A model generated the notes under the pieces. The model had not been told where the DNA came from. It was given only the letters and a program-made list of their open reading frames with translations, and searched no databases. A program made the position numbers and the translations under genes. Source: Chitinophagaceae bacterium IBVUCB1 (lineage in GTDB: Bacteria > Bacteroidota > Bacteroidia > Chitinophagales > Chitinophagaceae). From it: a stretch of 64,000 nucleotides of DNA. Location of the stretch: NCBI GenBank assembly GCA_002127285.1, contig NFUW01000001.1:570057-634056 (forward strand). Reading direction: 5' to 3'. Each line of letters begins with the position of its first letter. Position 1 is the stretch's first letter. Of this stretch, positions 37,099 to 45,267 are shown one piece after another.

Positions 37099-38876
37099 GA
37101 TGCCTGCAGATATTGATAGTTGGCAGTAATAAGATATGCCCAGTACCTGCTCCAGCTAAGGTTGCCTGCATTGTATGATTGTGTCATTTTCTTATCTACC
37201 ACTTTAAAGTACATATTTTCATTCCCTTTCATCCAATGCTGAAACGGGAATACAAACCCTTGCTTTTTTCTGTCCCATATTTCCCTTGGCAATAAATCGG
37301 CATATGCTTTTACCAACAAATGCTTGGGCGTGTTTTCACTAAACTTTATTGCAGGTGCAATACTGTTTACTAAGCTTACTAAATCTGTATCCAAAAACGG
37401 CACCCGCACCTCTATGCTATGCCACATACTCATCATATCCGTATCTTTCAATAACTGGCTCTGCATATAGATGTTCTTTTCCAGATACGATACTTTATTA
37501 CCATAATCCCACCCTCCAATATCTGCAGGTATATTGATGCTTTCTATTGTTTCTATAATATTTTTCTCATACGCACCAAGTATCCTTGCTGCCTCTTTCG
37601 TGCTAAAATAGCCTCGGTGAAACAAGTATTCGCCTACCTGGTTTTTAGCAGACAGAAACGAGAGTTTTCTATACTTGTCTTTGATAGAGAGGTTACCTGC
37701 ACGTAACGCAATTGCAGGTATTTTTTTCAATTTGTTTATCATCTTCTCTCTCCCAAAAGATGCATATCCGCCAAACAACTCATCGGCACCCAAGCCGGAA
37801 AGAACAGCCTTTAACCCGTATGTTTTTGCATATTTACAAATGAAGTAGGTATTAATACCATCTGTAGTAGGTTGATCCATTGCCCGAAAAATATCAGGCA
37901 ACTCATTTGTAAATATCTGTGCATCAAGATTGAAGCGCCTGTGATTTGATTTGGTTTTTTCAGCAATTATGTCTTGATAGGTTTGCTCTGAGAAATGTTT
38001 ATCATCAAACACTATCGAAAGTGTATGCAAATCTGTATGACCTGTTTGCTTCGCGATTAATGTAAGTAAGCTGCTATCAATACCACCACTAAGAAACAAA
38101 CCGATAGGCGCATCTGATATCAAGTGTCTGTCAACAGCTATATTCAATTTGTTTCTTACTTCTTCTATTGCTGTTTGTTCATCCGTTATATTACTTGCAT
38201 ATACATCTGTATTGTAGTTCGTAATTGAGTACGATATTGTATGCACATCTACACACATATAACTACCTTTCGGCAACATGTAAACACCCGTCAATGTAGT
38301 GTATGGTTCGGGCAGGTAGCCATATACCAATATGTATGCTTTCCAGTTTTCAAACTCCTGCCAGTCTGGTTTCAGTTTTTTAAAAGCTTTTACTTCAGAC
38401 GCAAAACATACTGTATTACTATCTGCATAATAATACAAAGGTTTGATGCCGTTCGGATCTCTGGCTAATATTAGCTGTTGTTTTTCTTTATCATATATAG
38501 CAATAGCAAACATACCCTTTAGCATAGTGAAGCAATCTGCCCCCCATTGCTCATAAGCTTTTAGTATTACTTCTGTATCTGACGACGAATGAAACTTCTT
38601 TCCTTTTTGTGTTAATATTTGTTTTAGCTCCCTGTAATTATAAACTTCACCATTGTATGCTATTATTACATTGCCCCCATCGTTTATCATTGGTTGATGG
38701 CCACCATTTGTTAGATCTATTATAGATAGCCGCCTGTGTGCTAATGCAAACCCCACACTCGGGTCGCAATATATACCTGCATCATCAGGGCCACCATGCG
38801 CCATACTATCGCGCATACGAATAGCCGATGCCCTTATATCTGCAGTCTTATTGATTAGCCCTGCAATACGGCACAC
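37095..38876 (-). CDS. AsnB-like glutamine-dependent amidotransferase (copy 4, MCRIAG type)
   Basis: A 593-residue AsnB-family protein of a variant group: it starts MCRIAGLIN (Arg where MCGIAG is usual) and has AHGGPDDAG instead of HRGPDxxG. Cys2, HRRLSIID, YNGEVYNY and SSDTEVIL remain, so glutaminase activity is plausible. The synthetase PP-loop LFLSGGIDSSLL lies near residue 255 and LSGLGADELFGGY near 343 is canonical. The start is a GTG directly before the Cys codon; the nearest ATG is out of frame. It is the first gene after the kinase, 99 nt away. Role: probably amidation of a uronic acid. Confidence 0.88.
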   Translation of the reverse strand: MCRIAGLINKTADIRASAIRMRDSMAHGGPDDAGIYCDPSVGFALAHRRLSIIDLTNGGHQPMINDGGNVIIAYNGEVYNYRELKQILTQKGKKFHSSSDTEVILKAYEQWGADCFTMLKGMFAIAIYDKEKQQLILARDPNGIKPLYYYADSNTVCFASEVKAFKKLKPDWQEFENWKAYILVYGYLPEPYTTLTGVYMLPKGSYMCVDVHTISYSITNYNTDVYASNITDEQTAIEEVRNKLNIAVDRHLISDAPIGLFLSGGIDSSLLTLIAKQTGHTDLHTLSIVFDDKHFSEQTYQDIIAEKTKSNHRRFNLDAQIFTNELPDIFRAMDQPTTDGINTYFICKYAKTYGLKAVLSGLGADELFGGYASFGREKMINKLKKIPAIALRAGNLSIKDKYRKLSFLSAKNQVGEYLFHRGYFSTKEAARILGAYEKNIIETIESINIPADIGGWDYGNKVSYLEKNIYMQSQLLKDTDMMSMWHSIEVRVPFLDTDLVSLVNSIAPAIKFSENTPKHLLVKAYADLLPREIWDRKKQGFVFPFQHWMKGNENMYFKVVDKKMTQSYNAGNLSWSRYWAYLITANYQYLQAS

Positions 38877-38975
38877 GGCATATATTTTATGTATTGGAGA
38901 TTTATTTTTTTCATGGCTTCGCCTCAGTCAGTTACATTAACAGACTGCTTTTAAAAAAACAGGGTTCACGATGGC

Positions 38976-41420
38976 TTATTTCCGCTTTGTGACAGAACGG
39001 CGGATATTACCTGCAATCCGCTTTAGCAGGTTGGTATTCTTGTTATCTTCCTCAAAGTACCCGTTTGAGTATTTGCCATAACCGTAGCCGTACCCATAAC
39101 CGTAGCCATACCCATAGCCCGATTCGTAACCATACCCATAGCCATACGCATAGCCGCGCCTGTACACTACGTCGTTAATAACGTAGCTAAGCCTGTTCAT
39201 CTTCTTATTTTCGTTCAGTTCGTTTGGTATTTGTAACTGCTGCCTGAAAGTGTAACCCTGTCTGATGATATAAAGCGTAGCACTTGTAAATCGGTTCAGC
39301 AATAATGCATCTGTAACAAGACCTACCGGAGCAGTATCTATCAATATGTAGTCAAAGTGCTCCTTCAGATAATCAAATAATTCATCTACTTTTTGCAGCA
39401 TGATTAGTTCTGCAGGATTGGGCGGTATTGGGCCTGAAGGGATAACAAACAGATTATCCTCAAAACCGGAAGGCAGTATGATATCTTTTATCTCACTTTG
39501 ACCAACTGCATAGCTCGATAAACCTATCTTATTGTTAAGACCCAGGTGTTTGGATATTTTGGGTTTTCTAAGGTCAAGCTCCATCAACACCACTTTTTTG
39601 CCTGAAATAGCAAAAGTGTTTGCCAAATTAATGGCTATAAACGACTTACCCTCACCGCTCATGCTGGATGTAAGCAGTATTACTTTATCTCTCTTATCGG
39701 GCATCAGAAACTGCAAATTGGTTCTCAGTGCCCTGAACTGTTCGGATAATGCTGAGTGGCTATTACTTTTTACAGCTACAGCTTCTTCATTTTCATTATG
39801 ACCTATTTCGCCTATAACTGGTATTTCAGAATTGGTAGTTATATCCGTCTTCGTAATGATACGGGTATTCAACATACGCCTTAGCAATAATATCAGAATG
39901 GGTATGATAAAACCTATCAAAATTGCAGTACTCTTAACCCTCGATCTATTGGGTTTTACCGCACCAAAGTTTTCGGCACTGTTTATTACCGATACATTGG
40001 ATACTGTAGATGATTTGGCAACTTCTGTTTCTTCTCTTTTTTTCAGCAGATACAAAAACAACTCTTCATATATGTGTTGCTTGCGAGAGTAGTCTAAGTA
40101 TATCCTTTTTGTTTTAGGCACTTCGCGTATTTGAGCATCTATACTGCCTGCTTGTTTCTTTAGCTCTGATATTACAACCAGCAAGCTGCGTTTGGTAGCA
40201 GCAAGGCTGGTACGCATATCATCTCGCAGTGCCTCCAATTGTTTTTTAGCTGCAACCAATTCGGGGTGCGTCTCTGTCTTAGAAAGTTCTAATTGTTCTT
40301 TTTTATGTAGTAAATCATTGTACCGCTCAGCAATCTTCAGCACTAAGCTATTATCTGCAAGTAACCCTGCAGGTATTAACCTTTCGCTATTTTTGCTGTT
40401 GTTTATATAATTTTCAATAGAGTTAATAACCTCTAACTCTACTTCTTTTTCATATACTTCTTTATAATTTTCGTTGGTGTTAGATATAAGTGCTTTCGAC
40501 TGGTCTGCAACATCGCCTGTTATCTTTTTGCTCTTTTCAAAGTACTCTATATCTTTTTCTACACCTGTTAGCTCCTCATTTACCCTGTTCAGCCTTTCGT
40601 TTATAAAGTCAACGGTTTGAATAGCAATTCTATTCCTGTCTTCAATATTTGTAGTAGCATACACTTTTACCAATTCGTCCAGCACTTCTTTACCTCGTTG
40701 CGGTATCTCGTCTTGTATATAAATATTCAGGTAGCTTGATCCTTTATCAGGTTTAATGATATCCAATCCTCCAACCAAAGATGATGCGATGCCCGATGCA
40801 TCAAATAATAGTACTCCGTAGCGTGCATTGGGTTTGATAGCAGATGCAGTTGCATTTCTTATTATTACCACTTCTCCTATGGGCAATTGAATCGGCACGT
40901 CAATTTTACCGCTCCACTTCTTATCGCCCTCACTGATAACGTACCCTCCATTTTTATTAAACACAACATTATAAGACACCCCGCCGGCAGTTTGCAGCAC
41001 ACTATCAGCAATTATCATACTGAAAGGACAGTCGTTATAGTATTTTGTCGTTTTTACATTGCCGTATTCAAAATATTGCAGGTTCAGACGTAGCTTATTA
41101 ACAACTTTCAGCATAAGGGGCTTGCTCTTTATCACCCGTACCACATTGTTGATATCATTGTTTTTTGCAGAAAGGCCCAAACCTTCCAGCAATACTTCGT
41201 CTTTGCTCGATTTACTGTTGCTTTCGTTCAGTAGTATTTCAGTACCCATTTTATAGACGGGGGTACTATACCTAAGATACAATGTAGCGCATAGCAAAGC
41301 AATGGCAATACTGCCTGCAAATAATGGCCATGTACCCAGTAAAGTAGTAAGCAACCACCTTACATTTAGTGTAGTATTATCGCCTTCTTGTTTATTTTTA
41401 AAAGAGAAGTTATTGTCCAT
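38976..41420 (-). CDS. wzc: Wzc-like chain-length regulator / BY-kinase
   Basis: An 814-residue polysaccharide co-polymerase fused to a bacterial tyrosine kinase. A first membrane helix lies at about 27-50, a periplasmic coiled-coil region with a Wzz/GNVR-like ending (EVPKTKRIYLDYSRKQHIYE) at about 60-500, and a second helix near 515-535. The cytoplasmic kinase has Walker A TSSMSGEGKSFIAINLA, Walker A' VVLMELDLRKP and Walker B YILIDTAPVG. The tail is a Gly-Tyr run with about 15 tyrosines in some 40 residues, the likely autophosphorylation cluster, and then a basic end. It is the first gene of the 41-kb minus-strand cluster; no Wzb-like phosphatase is in the window. Confidence 0.93.
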   Translation of the reverse strand: MDNNFSFKNKQEGDNTTLNVRWLLTTLLGTWPLFAGSIAIALLCATLYLRYSTPVYKMGTEILLNESNSKSSKDEVLLEGLGLSAKNNDINNVVRVIKSKPLMLKVVNKLRLNLQYFEYGNVKTTKYYNDCPFSMIIADSVLQTAGGVSYNVVFNKNGGYVISEGDKKWSGKIDVPIQLPIGEVVIIRNATASAIKPNARYGVLLFDASGIASSLVGGLDIIKPDKGSSYLNIYIQDEIPQRGKEVLDELVKVYATTNIEDRNRIAIQTVDFINERLNRVNEELTGVEKDIEYFEKSKKITGDVADQSKALISNTNENYKEVYEKEVELEVINSIENYINNSKNSERLIPAGLLADNSLVLKIAERYNDLLHKKEQLELSKTETHPELVAAKKQLEALRDDMRTSLAATKRSLLVVISELKKQAGSIDAQIREVPKTKRIYLDYSRKQHIYEELFLYLLKKREETEVAKSSTVSNVSVINSAENFGAVKPNRSRVKSTAILIGFIIPILILLLRRMLNTRIITKTDITTNSEIPVIGEIGHNENEEAVAVKSNSHSALSEQFRALRTNLQFLMPDKRDKVILLTSSMSGEGKSFIAINLANTFAISGKKVVLMELDLRKPKISKHLGLNNKIGLSSYAVGQSEIKDIILPSGFEDNLFVIPSGPIPPNPAELIMLQKVDELFDYLKEHFDYILIDTAPVGLVTDALLLNRFTSATLYIIRQGYTFRQQLQIPNELNENKKMNRLSYVINDVVYRRGYAYGYGYGYESGYGYGYGYGYGYGYGKYSNGYFEEDNKNTNLLKRIAGNIRRSVTKRK
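39065..39170 (-). repeat. Gly-Tyr codon repeat in the kinase tail
   Basis: A coding repeat of alternating glycine (GGN) and tyrosine (TAT/TAC) codons within the Wzc-like gene, interrupted once by Glu-Ser. Seven Gly-Tyr units follow the interruption and five tyrosines precede it. The 6-bp periodicity could expand or shrink by slippage without breaking the frame. Confidence 0.8.
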
Positions 41421-41525
41421 TATTATGCGGTATTATTTTCAGGCATTTATGCAGGCAATATGCTACCCGACACGCCCAATCAGCTCATTATAAATTATGC
41501 TATTTCGGCTACCCGTTTCAAGCGG

Positions 41526-41533
41526 CAAAAGTA
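41526..41533 (-). promoter_or_regulatory. Candidate -7 box for the polysaccharide operon
   Basis: On the minus strand the sequence reads TACTTTTG, an exact match to the Bacteroidota -7 consensus TAnnTTTG, about 105 bp before the wzc start. No clear TTG lies at the expected 17-23 nt upstream, so support is partial. It faces away from the wza promoter in a 246-bp divergent intergenic region. Confidence 0.4.
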
Positions 41534-41617
41534 CTTCAAAAATCCTATACATCACAGTATCTATGTGTTACGCGAATAATAATTCAGTAGCTGCTTTGGG
41601 CTATTTACTCGCTACAT

Positions 41618-41647
41618 TTGTTTAGTTATATTTTTAAGCTACTTTTG
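41618..41647 (+). promoter_or_regulatory. Promoter of the Wza-like gene
   Basis: TTG at 41618-41620, a 19-nt spacer, then TACTTTTG at 41640-41647 match the Bacteroidota promoter pattern TTG-N17-23-TAnnTTTG. The start codon lies 19 nt after the -7 box. This is the best-formed promoter seen in the window. Confidence 0.65.
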
Positions 41648-41666
41648 ATGAAAAATAGAATAATAC

Positions 41667-42467
41667 ATGCAAAAACCTCGCAGCATTCATATTCCGTTTA
41701 TCAGCATCTTACTCATCATCATGACGGCAGTTGCTTTTCAATCATGTTCTAATGCTAAAAAAGTAACATATTTTCAGAATGTTCCGGATAGCATTTCCAA
41801 CTCATATACAATAAGCGAACACACTTACGTAGAGCCTGTGATACAGGTAAATGATCAACTATATGTTACCGTACAAACAATTGATGTAAAACCAAGCGGT
41901 ACTGAAACATCTACAGGCGTAGCCAATGAAAAAAACAGCACTTACATAGTAGATAAAAATGGCATGATTGAAGTACCGCTCGTAGGGAGGGTAAATGTAT
42001 TGGGGCAAACAACTACGCAGGCAAAGGAAACAATCAGAGGAAAAGCAGCTAAATATTATGTTGACCCGATCATCAACGTCAGATTGATGAATTTTTACAT
42101 TAATATAATTGGCGATGTAACTCGCCCCGGAAAATATAATATAGTTGATGAAAAGACCAGCATACTGGATGCACTCGCCATGGCTGGCGATATGAGCATA
42201 ACAGGTAAGCGCAACAACGTAATGCTGATAAGAGAAGAGCAAGGCCAAAAAAGGTTTGTGCGTTTTGACTTTAACTCTACCAACATCTTCACATCTCCAT
42301 ACTACTTTCTGCGTAGCGGCGACGTGATATATGTAGAACCTCTTAAGGCAAAATCACGCTCTGCAACTACAGACTATTCTAAAGACAGGTGGTTATCTAT
42401 TGCTACTTCTATCATCTCATTGTTCGCACTTACATATACAATTGTCAGTCAGAGCAATAATAATTAA
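41667..42467 (+). CDS. wza: Wza-like polysaccharide export lipoprotein
   Basis: A 266-residue outer-membrane polysaccharide export protein. The signal peptide ends in a lipobox-like AFQSC near residue 27, so it is probably a lipoprotein. The Poly_export domain begins VNDQLYVTVQTIDVKPSG near residue 70; a SLBB-like domain follows with FYINIIGDVTRPGKYNIVDEKTSILDALAMAG. The C-terminus has one hydrophobic helix (SIATSIISLFALTYTIV), as in Wza-type channels. Divergent from wzc, with its own promoter; together they make the envelope-spanning export complex. Confidence 0.92.
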   Translation: MQKPRSIHIPFISILLIIMTAVAFQSCSNAKKVTYFQNVPDSISNSYTISEHTYVEPVIQVNDQLYVTVQTIDVKPSGTETSTGVANEKNSTYIVDKNGMIEVPLVGRVNVLGQTTTQAKETIRGKAAKYYVDPIINVRLMNFYINIIGDVTRPGKYNIVDEKTSILDALAMAGDMSITGKRNNVMLIREEQGQKRFVRFDFNSTNIFTSPYYFLRSGDVIYVEPLKAKSRSATTDYSKDRWLSIATSIISLFALTYTIVSQSNNN

Positions 42468-42514
42468 TTGCCCCTCCCTTTCCAGAACTAATACTATACT
42501 TTATTTATCAAAAT

Positions 42515-42544
42515 ATAAACGGGATGCAAACGCATCCCGTTTAT
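42515..42544. terminator. Bidirectional terminator between wza and the barrel gene
   Basis: A near-perfect inverted repeat, ATAAACGGGATGC and its complement around a short A-rich loop, lies between two convergent genes and has A and T tracts on both sides. Confidence 0.8.
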
Positions 42545-42562
42545 ATTAATTCGAGGCTATAC

Positions 42563-43324
42563 TTAGTATTTACCTCTGTTATATCGTTTACTTTCGTAGT
42601 AGCGGCGGTTCGTTTTGTTGTAAGTACCATATGCACTACCTGGTACTTTGTAGAAGGTATAGCGCAAACCGAATGTAACAGGAAACGCCATAATGCTATA
42701 CTTCAGTACTTGAGGGTTCACCCATATTTGCGGTGCACCGGCATCTTTGTAGTCAAAATTATAGTACCTCATCGCAGCTTCCAGGTATATACCTATGTTT
42801 GACGATACATTGGCAGCATAGCCAAGTTGCGCGCCATATGTCAACCCACGCCCGCCATCCGGGCCGTTGTACGATTCGTTTGCTGCATAAGAGTGTGCGT
42901 TGTTTCTTGCAAAACCAACACCTAATGCTGCCCCCAAGTATGCATAACTGGCGCCACCATTAAAGTCGAAACGCTTATTAATAACCAATGTGATGTTTAC
43001 TGCATTTTTTGCATACACCAACTTTTTATCATCTCCACCTACAGAGTCTATAAGCCTTGTACCATTTATGAACCCACCGTATTTTTTAGACGATTTTGAA
43101 GATAGTTCGTGCATATGTCCTTCAAGCCCTATCTGCCACAGGTTTTTGGTAGTATAGAGCAAGCGCATATTGGTAGAGTAGTTCATCAGCGATTGGTCGC
43201 CTTTGTACACCATATTATCTGTGGGTTGTCCATTGATACTGAAACCACCACCAACACCACCTTCAAACTCCTGTGCCTGTGCCTTAATACCTATCAACAG
43301 CGTGAATAGCAACAATTTTTTCAT
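42563..43324 (-). CDS. Outer-membrane beta-barrel protein
   Basis: A 253-residue secreted protein. The signal peptide MKKLLLFTLLIGIKAQA is followed by a glycine- and aromatic-rich sequence with alternating hydrophobic strands, for example YLGAALGVGFARNN and LTYGAQLGYAANVSSNIGIYLEAAMRYYNF. The last strand region is FPVTFGLRYTFYKVPG. This fits the porin-like OMP_b-brl group of Bacteroidota; the C-terminus after the last strand is Tyr/Arg/Lys rich. No specific function can be assigned. It converges on wza. Confidence 0.75.
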   Translation of the reverse strand: MKKLLLFTLLIGIKAQAQEFEGGVGGGFSINGQPTDNMVYKGDQSLMNYSTNMRLLYTTKNLWQIGLEGHMHELSSKSSKKYGGFINGTRLIDSVGGDDKKLVYAKNAVNITLVINKRFDFNGGASYAYLGAALGVGFARNNAHSYAANESYNGPDGGRGLTYGAQLGYAANVSSNIGIYLEAAMRYYNFDYKDAGAPQIWVNPQVLKYSIMAFPVTFGLRYTFYKVPGSAYGTYNKTNRRYYESKRYNRGKY

Positions 43325-43496
43325 ACGGCAGATTTTTCAGAAAACTATCCTAAATATATTATTTATTATGATTATAGCTTACGCAAGCGTTAAATTAATC
43401 AAATTTCCGATTTACCTATAACTTTTAGCTCATTTTTTATATCTGCACAAAATATTTGTACTCATAACAGAATATGCCGGCAGCAAATGGCATAAA

Positions 43497-43519
43497 AAAG
43501 CCGGCTAAAAGCCGGCTCT
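43497..43519 (-). terminator. Terminator of the DUF3276 gene
   Basis: Two copies of the 8-bp palindrome AGCCGGCT are separated by 3 nt; on the minus strand the hairpin is followed by a run of T. It lies 28 nt after the stop codon. Confidence 0.8.
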
Positions 43520-43546
43520 GTATTATGTATGATAATGTATTCGTAA

Positions 43547-43945
43547 TTACATTTTCCAATCATCTACACCTGCACTATTATCAACAGTTTCGCTAACACT
43601 CACTTCGTCTGTTGCAGCAACAGGTGCACCCTCTTCGTTTTCCTGATCGTGGTTGTACGCATCAAAGTCAAAGTCGGGCATCAGGTCGGTTTTTACATAG
43701 TTTACCGTATCCGTCAGGGCGTTCAGAAATTTGTTGAAGTCTTCTTTGTACAAAAACATTTTATGCCTTTCGTATCCATTATCGTCAAAGCGTTTTTTGC
43801 TTTCTGTGATGGTAATGAAGTAGTCGTTGCCGCGGGTAGAGCGTACGTCAAAAAAATACGTTCTGCGCTTGCCTGCCTTAATGCGTTTGCTGTATAAGCT
43901 CTCACTGTTACGGTTTTCACCAAAGTTTTTGTTTTCGTACGCCAC
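43547..43945 (-). CDS. PUR-family DNA/RNA-binding protein (DUF3276)
   Basis: A 132-residue protein of the DUF3276/PUR-alpha-like family common in Bacteroidota. The core (about 14-95) reads SLYSKRIKAGKRRTYFFDVR, then NDYFITITESKKRF and HKMFLYKEDFNKFLNAL, the beta-beta-beta-beta-alpha pattern of a PUR repeat that binds single-stranded nucleic acid. The C-terminal tail is acidic and disordered (DFDFDAYNHDQENEEG). It starts with GTG. Cellular role is not established. Confidence 0.88.
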   Translation of the reverse strand: MAYENKNFGENRNSESLYSKRIKAGKRRTYFFDVRSTRGNDYFITITESKKRFDDNGYERHKMFLYKEDFNKFLNALTDTVNYVKTDLMPDFDFDAYNHDQENEEGAPVAATDEVSVSETVDNSAGVDDWKM

Positions 43946-43984
43946 TATTCTGTTTTTTTAGTTTTGCTGTTTTTTTACGGAAGA

Positions 43985-44014
43985 CAAATATATACAAGAT
44001 AACGTACTATCCAA
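43985..44014 (-). promoter_or_regulatory. Promoter of the DUF3276 gene
   Basis: On the minus strand TTG (44014-44012), a 19-nt spacer and TATATTTG (43992-43985) match TTG-N17-23-TAnnTTTG, about 40 nt before the GTG start. Confidence 0.55.
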
Positions 44015-44076
44015 ATCCCCCATTTTCAGACTGTTGATAAGAACAGGGATTTTCAACATAAAAGTTTTACATAATA

Positions 44077-44754
44077 TCAGAGTATGGTATTGAAAAGCTT
44101 TGCCAGCACATCGTTCAGGTTATGAACCGCCAATGGTATATCCCATTTTTCTCTATTCCTCGGCTCTACATAGTTGGATATTGCCCTTATTTGCAAAAAG
44201 GGCACGCCCTCCATAAGGCATACATAGTGCATGGCTGCTCCTTCCATGCTTTCGGTATCGGGTGCATACTCGGTTTGCATTCTTGCTATGGTAGCTTCGT
44301 TGCCCGACACGGTATTAACTGTTATGCCGCTTACAACTTGCAGTTGCAACGCCTTGCCGGCTTCAGTTTCAGGTGCAGGTAGTTTGCCATCTATATACGG
44401 ATGCGTATTACCATCCAGCAAGCCAAGTGCATTTATATCTATATAGCTGTCGTGGTCTTGCGCACCCATATCGCCATACTGTTCTGTAGCTATCAACACC
44501 ACCTGCCCCAATTGCAGTTGCCTGTTATATGCCCCGCCAATGCCTGCCTGCACCACTATATCGTACCGATGCGCAGCCAGTTGCTTAGTAAGGGCATAAG
44601 CAGTAGCAACCATGCCCACACCTGCCACACACACCACCAGCCTGCCCCATGCAAAGTGGTATGCAGTCTCACTGCCTGAAACCTTATTGTTGGCTATTAG
44701 CTTAGCCAATGGAGCTATTTCAGCCTCTGTAGCGGCTATCAGCAATATATCCAT
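44077..44754 (-). CDS. mqnB: Futalosine hydrolase
   Basis: A 225-residue member of the nucleoside phosphorylase/hydrolase superfamily. MDILLIAATEAEIAPL is the usual MqnB start. The nucleoside-binding region has VVQAGIGGAYNRQLQLGQVVLI near residue 88. TESMEGAAMHYVCLMEGVPFLQIRAISNYVEPR near 170 carries the ribose-binding Met-Glu and the Asn that replaces the catalytic Asp of phosphorylases. It removes hypoxanthine from futalosine in the alternative menaquinone pathway; mqnD lies 2 kb away. Confidence 0.92.
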   Translation of the reverse strand: MDILLIAATEAEIAPLAKLIANNKVSGSETAYHFAWGRLVVCVAGVGMVATAYALTKQLAAHRYDIVVQAGIGGAYNRQLQLGQVVLIATEQYGDMGAQDHDSYIDINALGLLDGNTHPYIDGKLPAPETEAGKALQLQVVSGITVNTVSGNEATIARMQTEYAPDTESMEGAAMHYVCLMEGVPFLQIRAISNYVEPRNREKWDIPLAVHNLNDVLAKLFNTIL

Positions 44755-44773
44755 ACTGCAAATAACTACTTTT

Positions 44774-44804
44774 TTGTCTAAACCATTATCTAAAGCTAAT
44801 TTTG
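44774..44804 (+). promoter_or_regulatory. Promoter of the pterin synthase-folE operon
   Basis: TTG at 44774-44776, a 20-nt spacer and TAATTTTG at 44797-44804 match the Bacteroidota pattern; the ATG follows 20 nt later. Confidence 0.55.
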
Positions 44805-44824
44805 CAGCCTATAATTAAAACGAT

Positions 44825-45235
44825 ATGGTGTACCTGACAAGAGTGGAACATTTTAATGCCGCCCACAGGCTATATAACAATGATTGGAGTGATGAGCAAA
44901 ACCGTGAGGTATTTGGCAAATGCGCCAATGCCAACTGGCACGGACATAACTACGAACTGCATGTGACCGTTAAAGGTACCCCCCACCCCGACACGGGTTT
45001 TATATTTAATGCCAAGACGCTTGGTGAACTTATCAGGGATGTAATTGTTGAAAGAGTGGATCATCGGAATCTGAACCTTGATGTAGATTTTATGAAAGGT
45101 AAATTTACCAGTGCCGAAAATTTTGCCATTGCTATATGGGACGAATTGCAACCCCATATACAAAGTAATGGTGCATCACTGCACTGCATAAAGCTGCTGG
45201 AAACACCACGCATCTACGTTGAGTATTTTGGGTAA
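44825..45235 (+). CDS. 6-pyruvoyl/6-carboxy-tetrahydropterin synthase family protein
   Basis: A 136-residue T-fold enzyme. The zinc-binding histidines lie in EHFNAAHRL (about residue 12) and HGHNYELHV (about 40). The catalytic Cys sits in [12 protein letters not shown] with five residues before HGH. That spacing is like eukaryotic 6-pyruvoyl-tetrahydropterin synthase rather than the shorter gap I know from E. coli QueD. DHRNLNLD and [13 protein letters not shown] complete the family. It shares an operon with folE, so it uses 7,8-dihydroneopterin triphosphate. Whether it makes a queuosine precursor or a reduced pterin is unclear. Confidence 0.85.
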   Translation: MVYLTRVEHFNAAHRLYNNDWSDEQNREVFGKCANANWHGHNYELHVTVKGTPHPDTGFIFNAKTLGELIRDVIVERVDHRNLNLDVDFMKGKFTSAENFAIAIWDELQPHIQSNGASLHCIKLLETPRIYVEYFG

Positions 45236-45267
45236 ATACTTTTTTGCTAACTGCTGAACTGACTGAC

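Noticed and set aside
1-41420. Polysaccharide cluster as a recent mobile island
   Set aside because: I saw no transposase, integrase, tRNA boundary or direct repeats at its right end; the left end is outside the window, so transfer cannot be judged.
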